A stretch of 12,189 nucleotides of DNA from Bacteroidota bacterium. Its GTDB lineage: Bacteria > Bacteroidota > Bacteroidia > Chitinophagales > Chitinophagaceae. The first letter of the stretch is position 1; each line of letters starts with the position of its first letter. A program made the translations under genes and the position numbers. The notes beneath the pieces are model-generated. The model ran no database searches. It saw only the letters and a program-made list of their open reading frames with translations, and was not told the origin of the DNA. The stretch spans positions 1 through 12,189 of the forward strand of contig JAEYWX010000037.1 in NCBI GenBank assembly GCA_023428755.1, in the 5' to 3' direction. Of the stretch, positions 6,946-12,189 are shown piece after piece.

Positions 6946-6997
6946 AAAATCAATCCCATCGCATTTCTGCAATGCAGTTTCTCTGTACATTCATGGC

Positions 6998-7756
6998 ATG
7001 AGTAAGCTTGTTTTTATTACCGGTGCCACATCAGGTTTTGGAAAAGCCTGTGCTACTGTATTTGCAGCCAACAACTGGCGAATTATTTTAAATGGCCGCC
7101 GGCTCGATCGGTTGCAGGAAATCAAAACACAGTTAGAAGAACAATACAACGCATCTGTTTTTCTGTTGCCGTTTGATGTGCAGCAGAAAGAGGAAGTGTT
7201 TACTGCCATCAGCAGTTTGCCGGATGAATGGCAGCAAATTGATGTGCTCATCAATAATGCCGGGCTTGCATTAGGCCGTGATCATTTTGATGTAGCCGAA
7301 ATGGACGATTGGGAAATAATGATCGATACCAATCTGAAAGGACTGTTGTACGTAAGCCGGGCTGTACTACCGTACATGATTAAACGAAAAGCCGGGCATG
7401 TGATCAACCTCGGCTCCACCGCCGGAAAAGAAGCGTATGAAAACGGCAATGTGTATTGTGCCAGTAAAGCAGCAGTTGACAGTATCAGCAAAGGCATGCG
7501 GATCGACTTGCTGCAACATCAAATAAAAGTAACCGCCATTCACCCCGGTGCTGCTGAAACAGAATTTTCCATGGTGCGATTTAAAGGAAATGAGCAAAAG
7601 GCAGCGGCCGTGTACGAAGGCTATACTCCACTATCAGCCGGCGACGTAGCCGACGTGATTTTTTATGCAGCCACACTCCCGCCCCACGTATGCATTAATG
7701 ATCTTGTGCTTACCTGTACGGCGCAGGCCAATTCTTTTTATACTTACAAAAGTTGA
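6998..7756 (+). CDS. ydfG: short-chain dehydrogenase, YdfG-like (NADP-dependent 3-hydroxyacid/serine dehydrogenase)
   Basis: A 252-residue classical SDR. The cofactor motif is TGATSGFG (8-15), with NGRR (32-35) after the second strand favouring NADP(H). NNAG is at 86-89, Asn112 is in DTNLKG, and the catalytic Ser140, Tyr153 and Lys157 are present (YCASK). The patterns SLPDEWQQIDVLINNAGLALG, AVLPYM, TEFSMVRFKG and ATLPPHVCIN closely follow E. coli YdfG, which oxidises L-allo-threonine/serine and reduces malonic semialdehyde. Substrate specificity here is inferred. I chose the ATG at 6998 because it puts the first beta-strand at the N-terminus; the longer in-frame start at 6860 would overlap the preceding gene's end in another frame. 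It follows the oxidoreductase by 52 bases and is probably co-transcribed with it. Confidence 0.88.
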   Translation: MSKLVFITGATSGFGKACATVFAANNWRIILNGRRLDRLQEIKTQLEEQYNASVFLLPFDVQQKEEVFTAISSLPDEWQQIDVLINNAGLALGRDHFDVAEMDDWEIMIDTNLKGLLYVSRAVLPYMIKRKAGHVINLGSTAGKEAYENGNVYCASKAAVDSISKGMRIDLLQHQIKVTAIHPGAAETEFSMVRFKGNEQKAAAVYEGYTPLSAGDVADVIFYAATLPPHVCINDLVLTCTAQANSFYTYKS

Positions 7757-7948
7757 GGCTTGCACGGGGGCACAATTATTGGTATATTCAACGGGTAAAA
7801 TCACATAAAATCAATAAGGGATAGTACGTAGTAATAAAACATACCGTTGAAAGTAGTCCAATATCATATTATTCGCTGTATCTTGTATCTGAAATTGTAC
7901 CCAATCCTGCTGAAAAACAGCAATCAGAATTTAATAATCCGTACTGGC

Positions 7949-8437
7949 ATGAAAAACTTACTTCTCATCATTGTATTTGTACTTACATGTACAACACTAT
8001 CCGCCCAAGAGGTAATCCGTCAGCGCAGCTGCACCAATCAATCCATTTCACAACAGGTCGACAGTTTAAAAAAATCATTTGAACAAAGTGGTTTCATGGT
8101 TTTGAAAGAAGCCAGCATGAACATGGAAAGTGAATTTGAAATGCCAGTGATTGTTCCCATGACACAGGGTGCCTGGTATCATATTGTGTTTATTGGCGAC
8201 CCCAGCAGTAAAATCCAGGAAGTGCGGATGTATGATTATGATGAGAAACAGGTGTACTATAAAAAATTAAAACCCGAACTGGATGGCAATATCATCAGCT
8301 ATGGTTATATGCCAAAGATCAGTGAATGGCATATGATTAAACCGGTACAGGTGAATAAAAAAAATAAAGAGTGCTGCGGCTATATTATGTTATTGAAGAA
8401 AGTAAAAGGCAATAACGAAACAATGCCCACACGCTAA
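7949..8437 (+). CDS. small secreted protein, unknown function
   Basis: A 162-residue protein with a clear Sec signal peptide: MKNLLLIIVFVLTCTTLSAQ, with cleavage most likely after Ala19 (SA|QE), typical of Bacteroidota. The mature part is about 143 residues, mixed alpha/beta in appearance, with cysteines near the start (RSCTNQ) and a Cys-Cys pair (KECCGYIMLLKK) near the end. I recognise no family. The ATG at 7949 is preferred to the in-frame start at 7847 because it begins the signal peptide directly. It has a 192-base gap upstream in which I see no other gene, and a strong terminator 33 bases after its stop, so it may be its own transcription unit or the last gene of the plus-strand run. Confidence 0.7.
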   Translation: MKNLLLIIVFVLTCTTLSAQEVIRQRSCTNQSISQQVDSLKKSFEQSGFMVLKEASMNMESEFEMPVIVPMTQGAWYHIVFIGDPSSKIQEVRMYDYDEKQVYYKKLKPELDGNIISYGYMPKISEWHMIKPVQVNKKNKECCGYIMLLKKVKGNNETMPTR

Positions 8438-8469
8438 AGAGTGTTTTGGTTTTATCAGGTAATAACAGT

Positions 8470-8501
8470 CCCGTTCACGCAAGTGACGGGGCTTTTTGTT
8501 T
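8470..8501 (+). terminator. Rho-independent terminator
   Basis: CCCGTTCAC, loop GCAA and GTGACGGG form a GC-rich stem of 8 bp with one bulged T, directly followed by GCTTTTTGTTT. It lies 33 bases after the secreted-protein stop and closes the plus-strand transcription unit before the convergent metZ gene. Confidence 0.85.
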
Positions 8502-8637
8502 CAACTAAAATATGTTTAAGAAAGAAAAGTATTGTACCCTTTGTGCAAACACCCTGTGAATTTGGTGTAATTTTTCACAGAGATAGCAAAGCAGTCACAA
8601 AGGACACAAAAAACCAATCTGTTGTTTCGAAATCAGA
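8502..8637. other. convergent intergenic region with a small inverted repeat and degenerate CACAAAG-type repeats
   Basis: This region separates the plus-strand terminator from the metZ stop. It contains CTGTGAA (8554-8560) and TTCACAG (8574-8580), a 7-bp inverted repeat with a 13-base loop. It also contains a short purine-rich run of CACAGAG / CACAAAGGACACAAA-like words (8576-8612). There is no U-run on the minus strand, so it is not a convincing metZ terminator. No gene is seen. Confidence 0.4.
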
Positions 8638-9813
8638 TCAGCATTTTTCCAATGCCTGTTCAATATCAGCAATGATATCATCAATATGTTCCAGTCCGAC
8701 AGAAATACGCACCAACCCATCAGTAATACCAACGGCTTTCTTTTCATCAACTGATAATTTGGAATGTGTGGTAGATGCAGGATGCGATGCGATAGTTCGG
8801 CTGTCGCCCAGGTTATTCGTCATCGATAACATGTCCAATGCGTTTAAAAATTTACGACCACTTTCAATGCCGCCTTTTAATTCAAACGTAACAATGCCGC
8901 CACCATTGCTCATTTGCTTCTTTGCAATTTCGTATTGGGGATGCGATGGCAAGAATGGATATTTTACCGAATTAAGTTTGGGATTTCCTTCCAAACGTTT
9001 TGCAAGCTTCAATGCATTATCTGCATGTTTATCCATACGCAGGTAAAGTGTTTCTAAACTTTTCGTTAATACCCATGCATTAAACGGACTGAGTGAAGGA
9101 CCGGTGTTACGTACAAACAAATACATGTCGTGTACCAGTTCTTTGCGACCGACTACTACTCCACCCAATACTCTTCCCTGTCCATCAATAAACTTAGTTG
9201 CAGAATGTAATACCAGATCAGCCCCAAACTTGATCGGTTGCTGAACAGCCGGTGTTGCAAAGCAGTTATCAACTACAAATAGAATGTTATGCCTTTTACA
9301 AATAGCTGCTACGTATTCCAGATCGATGATATCCAAACCGGGGTTTGATGGCGTTTCCACATACAACAGTTTGGTATTGGGTTTGATCAATGCTTCAATG
9401 GTTTCCGGCGCATTCATATCAAAGTAACTCGATTCGAAACCCCACTTGGGTAAATACTTTGTAAGAATGGTATGTGTTGAACCAAACACTGCTGATGCAG
9501 AAATGATATGGTCACCTTTGCTGAGAAAGGTCATAAAGGTTGAAAACACAGCCGCCATACCGGTGCCGGTGGCAATCCCATCTTCGGCACCTTCCAATGC
9601 AGCGATCTTACCAATAAACTCATCAACCGTTGGATTTGAAAAACGGGAGTAGATGTTTACATCAAGACTATCGTCCGAAAAAGCAGCGGCCATATTCTCT
9701 GCACTGTCGTACACAAAACTGCTGGTTAAAAACAAAGGCGTACTGTGTTCTTTTTCGTTGGTATGGTTCATCTGCAAACGAATGGCATCTGTTTCCGGCT
9801 TGTATTTACTCAT
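8638..9813 (-). CDS. metZ: O-succinylhomoserine sulfhydrylase (Cys/Met metabolism PLP enzyme)
   Basis: A 391-residue PLP-dependent gamma-family enzyme. It is expected to form homocysteine from an O-acylhomoserine and sulfide in cytoplasmic methionine synthesis. Landmarks are YSRFSNPT (55-62, phosphate-binding Tyr/Arg of the partner subunit), ATGTGMAAV (81-89), YVETPSNP (151-158), VVDNCFATP (180-188, Asp182 pairs with the pyridine nitrogen), and the Schiff-base Lys207 in HSATKFIDGQGRVLGG. The FIDGQGR extension after the lysine is characteristic of MetZ rather than MetB or MetC. The C-terminal SRTIASHPASTTHSKLS is also typical. Length is normal for the family. The ATG at 9813 starts at MSKYKPETDAIRLQ, a usual N-terminus. 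The acyl group (succinyl or acetyl) cannot be read with certainty. The desaturase-family gene lies 92 bases upstream on the same strand. Confidence 0.88.
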   Translation of the reverse strand: MSKYKPETDAIRLQMNHTNEKEHSTPLFLTSSFVYDSAENMAAAFSDDSLDVNIYSRFSNPTVDEFIGKIAALEGAEDGIATGTGMAAVFSTFMTFLSKGDHIISASAVFGSTHTILTKYLPKWGFESSYFDMNAPETIEALIKPNTKLLYVETPSNPGLDIIDLEYVAAICKRHNILFVVDNCFATPAVQQPIKFGADLVLHSATKFIDGQGRVLGGVVVGRKELVHDMYLFVRNTGPSLSPFNAWVLTKSLETLYLRMDKHADNALKLAKRLEGNPKLNSVKYPFLPSHPQYEIAKKQMSNGGGIVTFELKGGIESGRKFLNALDMLSMTNNLGDSRTIASHPASTTHSKLSVDEKKAVGITDGLVRISVGLEHIDDIIADIEQALEKC

Positions 9814-9838
9814 AATAATTGTGTAGCTAAATGTGCTG

Positions 9839-9872
9839 CGAAGGTAAGACCTAAAGCTGTTTCAACCCCAAG
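9839..9872 (-). promoter_or_regulatory. candidate promoter for metZ
   Basis: On the minus strand TACCTTCG (9846-9839) differs by one base from the Bacteroidota -7 consensus TAnnTTTG. A TTG lies about 22 bases further upstream, near the accepted spacing for the -33 element. It would start transcription about 20 bases before the metZ ATG. The match is weak and rests on position and motif only. Confidence 0.3.
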
Positions 9873-9889
9873 CCAATCGATGCTTTTAG
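9851..9889. repeat. inverted repeat upstream of metZ
   Basis: CTAAAGC (9851-9857) and GCTTTTAG (9882-9889) are complementary over 7 bp with one bulge, around a 24-base loop. It lies between the desaturase-family stop and the candidate metZ promoter. It could be an operator or an RNA stem, or chance; it has no U-run and is not a terminator. Confidence 0.3.
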
Positions 9890-9905
9890 CAGTTTTACAT
9901 TGCCA

Positions 9906-11004
9906 TTACGAACGAACGGAAGTAAAGAGATAACCATTATACCTTTCACCAATCGTTTTACAGAACAGCAACAACACAGTGAGCACTGAAAAAATAAGGA
10001 TACTGATGTTATACGATGGATAACAGAGATAAATAAAAATACCCAGCAACCCAAAACGGGCAAATTCAAGAAATACAATCCAGCGCCGTTGCTCCAGCAT
10101 GGCCCCGGTTGTTATTACGCTGAGGATAATAAAAAATGCAGCTGTAACCAATTGCAACGAAGTAAAATAATGCTCTAATAAAATCACTACAAAAAGTAAT
10201 ACCAACGATACTACGGTTTGAAGCTTAATATAATTACACAACACTTTTGTTTGCGACAATCCATATTCTTTTCTGGAGAATTTCCTCTCCAGCCCCGACC
10301 TGATACGTGGGTCAATATCATCGGGCTTGCCAAAAATTGTGTTCCATTTTCCTTTCAAAGTTGCTGCCCGTTTAAATGCAACCAGCATCTCCATAATGAA
10401 ATGAAAATGCTGCCATAAAAAACTATGACTGTTTAACGGTTTTGTTAATCCATATACCGGCGGCTCCTCTTCTTTTGCAAATGTGCCGAATAGTTTATCC
10501 CAGATGATGAGTACATCACCATAATTCTTATCAAGGTATTGTGGATTGGAGCTATGATGCACACGATGGTGCGAAGGTGTCACAAACAAATATTCAACCA
10601 AGCCAAGTTTACCGATCAATTGTGTATGTGTAAAGAAAGGATAACAACCGTGTATTAGTAATAAGGTGGTGATCATTACAGGAGGAAAACCAAATAACGG
10701 TAATACAGCCCAAAATAAACAACGTGCTGCCGACTGAAAAACGGTAATACGAGCTGAAACGGTATAGTTAAAATCATCACTTTGATGATGAACGACATGT
10801 ACACTCCAGAACAGATTCACCTCATGCCCGAAACGATGATACCAGTACCACATAAGATCTGTAAGCAGAAAAAGCAACACCCATGTAACAGCATTGGGCT
10901 TCACTTCAAACAAAGCAAAGTTTTGATAAATCCATACAAAGAAATAATAAAAAAGGCCTGTTGTGAAAAGATCGCACAGCCGTTCAGCAATACCTACATT
11001 AATA
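9906..11004 (-). pseudogene. sterol desaturase / fatty acid hydroxylase family gene, 5' end removed by an IS
   Basis: A membrane di-iron hydroxylase family protein. The remaining frame codes for about 365 residues. It has the three histidine clusters of the family: HRFGH (HX3H), HVVHH (HX2HH) and HHRVHH (HX2HH), followed by NPQYLDKNYGDVLIIWDKLFGTF. A C-terminal half with several membrane helices follows. These enzymes hydroxylate or desaturate a lipid. The frame stays open with family-like sequence (NVGIAERLCDLFTTGLFYYFFVWIYQNFA) to the IS boundary at 11004/11005, and no ATG is available. The nearest candidate start is a TTG at 10913, which lies inside conserved sequence. Roughly 45-50 N-terminal residues, including the first helix, appear to be missing. 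The catalytic core is intact, so residual function from an IS-derived start is conceivable but unlikely. Confidence 0.8.
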
Positions 11005-11034
11005 TGAATTAGTCAAGACTTAATCTGACAGTTG
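11005..11034 (+). repeat. IS left terminal inverted repeat
   Basis: Matches the complement of 12160-12189 at 25 of 30 positions. The inner half, TAATCTGACAGTTG (11021-11034), is perfect. It also forms part of the left arm of the leader hairpin. Confidence 0.85.
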
Positions 11035-11087
11035 GGATTAACTTTAAGTAACGACACTTTATTAGTTAACCCCAAAAAGTCAGATAA
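11020..11087 (+). promoter_or_regulatory. long hairpin in the transposase leader
   Basis: Arms 11020-11043 and 11064-11087 are complementary almost throughout. The outer stem is TTAATCTGAC with GTCAGATAA, one bulge. The inner stem is TTGGGATTAACT with AGTTAACCCCAA, one A/C mismatch. The loop is 20 bases. The right arm ends on the first base of the transposase ATG. In a transcript entering from outside, this fold would cover the translation start region, a known way for IS elements to limit transposase made from external promoters. Confidence 0.6.
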
Positions 11088-12139
11088 TGAAATCAGAATC
11101 TAAATTAATCAAAAGCAAATTAGGGTTGCTCAATTTAGCCGAGCACTTAGGTAATGTATCGAAGGCATGTAAACTGATGGGATACAGCCGGGATAGTTTT
11201 TACCGCATCAAAGACCTGTACGATACAGGTGGCGAATCTGCGTTGTTTGAAGTCAGCCGCAGTAAGCCCAATCACAAAAATAGAGTAGATGAATCCACAG
11301 AGCTGGCTGTTGTAAAAGCAGCAACAGACCAGCCAGCATGGGGACAGCAACGTTTGAGTAATGAGTTGCGCAAGCAAGGCATTTTTGTAAGCGGTGGCGG
11401 TATCAGAAGTATCTGGCTCCGGCATGGACTGGAGACGTTTAAAAAGCGTTTAAGTGCATTAGAAGTAATCGTAGCGGCAGAAGGTATTATCCTTACCGAA
11501 GCACAGGTAGTTGCTCTTGAAAGGAAAAAAGATGAACAGGAAGCCATTGGTGAAATTGAAACCGAACATCCTGGTTATTTGGTAGCGCAAGACACCTATT
11601 ACGTTGGCAACATCAAAGGAGTTGGCCGTATTTATCAGCAAACTGTTATTGACACCTATACACGTGTTGCATTTGCAAAGCTGTATGATCGCAAGCATGC
11701 TATTACTGCTGCCGATGTTTTAAATGATCGGGTGTTACCCTTCTTTGAAGAACAGGAAATACCAGTACTCCGCATGCTCACAGATCGTGGTACAGAATAC
11801 AATGGCAAATTAGAGCAAGGGCATGACTATCAACTTTACCTGACCATTGAAAACATTGATCACAGTAAGATCAAAGCACGTCATCCGCAAAGCAACGGAA
11901 TCTGCGAACGCTTCCACCGAACTATCCAGGATGAGTTCTATGCTATTGCCTTCCGCAAAAAACTTTACAGCAGTTTAGATGACTTGCAACACGACTTAGA
12001 TGAATGGGTCAGATACTACAATGAACAACGCCCTCACAGTGGAAGGTACTGCTATGGAAAAACACCTATACAAACTTTTGACGAAGCTTTACCTTTGGCA
12101 AAAGAAAAACTGCTGAATCAACACAACTCAGCAGCTTAA
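11087..12139 (+). CDS. IS481-family transposase (DDE)
   Basis: A 350-residue transposase. The N-terminal helix-turn-helix region (about 15-45, NLAEHLGNVSKACKLMGYSRDSFYRIK) recognises the IS ends. A second helical region with QPAWGQQRLSNELRKQG (82-98) follows. The retroviral-integrase-type core has Asp169 (VAQDTYYVG), Asp233 (LTDRGTEY) and Glu274 (NGICERFHRT), then the usual C-terminal YNEQRPHSGRYCYGKTP (311-327). All catalytic residues are present and the frame is undisturbed, so the element may still be active. The ATG at 11087 matches the usual MKSE-like start of this subgroup. The stop lies 20 bases before the right inverted repeat. Confidence 0.93.
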   Translation: MKSESKLIKSKLGLLNLAEHLGNVSKACKLMGYSRDSFYRIKDLYDTGGESALFEVSRSKPNHKNRVDESTELAVVKAATDQPAWGQQRLSNELRKQGIFVSGGGIRSIWLRHGLETFKKRLSALEVIVAAEGIILTEAQVVALERKKDEQEAIGEIETEHPGYLVAQDTYYVGNIKGVGRIYQQTVIDTYTRVAFAKLYDRKHAITAADVLNDRVLPFFEEQEIPVLRMLTDRGTEYNGKLEQGHDYQLYLTIENIDHSKIKARHPQSNGICERFHRTIQDEFYAIAFRKKLYSSLDDLQHDLDEWVRYYNEQRPHSGRYCYGKTPIQTFDEALPLAKEKLLNQHNSAA

Positions 12140-12159
12140 AAAAATTGTAGAAAAATCCA

Positions 12160-12189
12160 CAACTGTCAGATTATATCTTAACTATTACA
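12160..12189 (-). repeat. IS right terminal inverted repeat
   Basis: The partner of 11005-11034. Its outermost bases on the minus strand are TGTAATAG. The window ends exactly here. Confidence 0.8.

Larger units (their letters stand above)
11005..12189 (+). mobile_element. complete IS481-like insertion sequence
   Basis: The element is 1185 bp with one transposase gene and terminal inverted repeats of about 30 bp. Left is 11005-11034 (begins TGAATTAG) and right is 12160-12189 (complement begins TGTAATAG); 25 of 30 positions match and both ends start TG. TG(T) termini are usual for IS481. The left boundary coincides with loss of the desaturase coding sequence. The right boundary is the last base of the window, so the target duplication cannot be checked. 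Confidence 0.85.

Noticed and set aside
6860..6997. N-terminal extension of the YdfG-like protein
   Set aside because: It overlaps the 3' end of the preceding oxidoreductase in another frame and puts 46 non-family residues before the first Rossmann strand.
8554..8580. Terminator for metZ on the minus strand
   Set aside because: The 7-bp AT-containing stem has a 13-base loop and no following U-run on that strand.
8441..9046. 201-residue plus-strand open frame
   Set aside because: It is the antisense shadow of metZ, whose protein has all PLP-enzyme motifs; the plus-strand frame also runs over the terminator at 8470-8501.
9814..9905. SAM riboswitch upstream of metZ
   Set aside because: The spacer is only 92 bases, and I could not fit the conserved SAM-I or SAM-II core sequences or pairings; only one 7-bp stem is visible.
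9745..9933. 62-residue plus-strand frame over the metZ start
   Set aside because: It is antisense to the conserved MetZ N-terminus and the upstream region, with no recognisable protein features.

Overview
The window looks like chromosomal DNA from a Bacteroidota, most likely family Chitinophagaceae. This rests on protein character (a MetZ-type sulfhydrylase with SATKFIDGQGR, a sterol-desaturase-like enzyme, a Tat-exported Gfo/Idh/MocA dehydrogenase), the scarcity of Shine-Dalgarno sequences, and moderate to low GC. The assignment is inference; there is no rRNA or tRNA gene to anchor it.

Layout. (1) Positions 1-1384 are an accessory patch. An integron attC-like hairpin with a GTTAGCG core precedes a small one-TM protein gene (166-489). 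Next comes a complete REP-associated tyrosine transposase (RAYT) gene (611-1210). It is bracketed by three copies of a 65-bp imperfect palindrome: one inverted copy upstream and two direct copies downstream, the downstream pair lying in a 98-bp tandem duplication. (2) Positions 1503-7756 are a plus-strand metabolic run: a Tat-signal Gfo/Idh/MocA dehydrogenase, a small lipoprotein, a four-TM membrane protein, a MOFRL-type glycerate 2-kinase, a cytoplasmic Gfo/Idh/MocA dehydrogenase with an extra cysteine cluster, and a YdfG-like short-chain dehydrogenase. (3) Positions 7949-8501 hold a small secreted protein and a clear intrinsic terminator. (4) On the minus strand, 8638-9813 encodes MetZ. Upstream of it lies a sterol-desaturase/fatty-acid-hydroxylase family gene (9906 to about 11004). 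(5) Positions 11005-12189 are a complete IS481-like insertion sequence with about 30-bp imperfect terminal inverted repeats. It has cut off the 5' end of the desaturase gene, and its right end coincides with the end of the window.

How the genes may work together. The two dehydrogenases, glycerate kinase and YdfG-like 3-hydroxyacid dehydrogenase suggest oxidation of a sugar, polyol or sugar acid with glycerate entering glycolysis as 2-phosphoglycerate. The substrate cannot be read from sequence, and the gaps of 50-150 bp mean a single operon is not proven. MetZ makes homocysteine from an activated homoserine and sulfide, and is probably transcribed from its own promoter.

The most interesting parts are the self-contained RAYT/palindrome unit, the attC-like site with its cassette-like gene, and the IS that disrupts the desaturase gene and carries a long leader hairpin ending at its transposase start codon. 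I did not see a clearly new multi-gene system such as defence, CRISPR or secretion.
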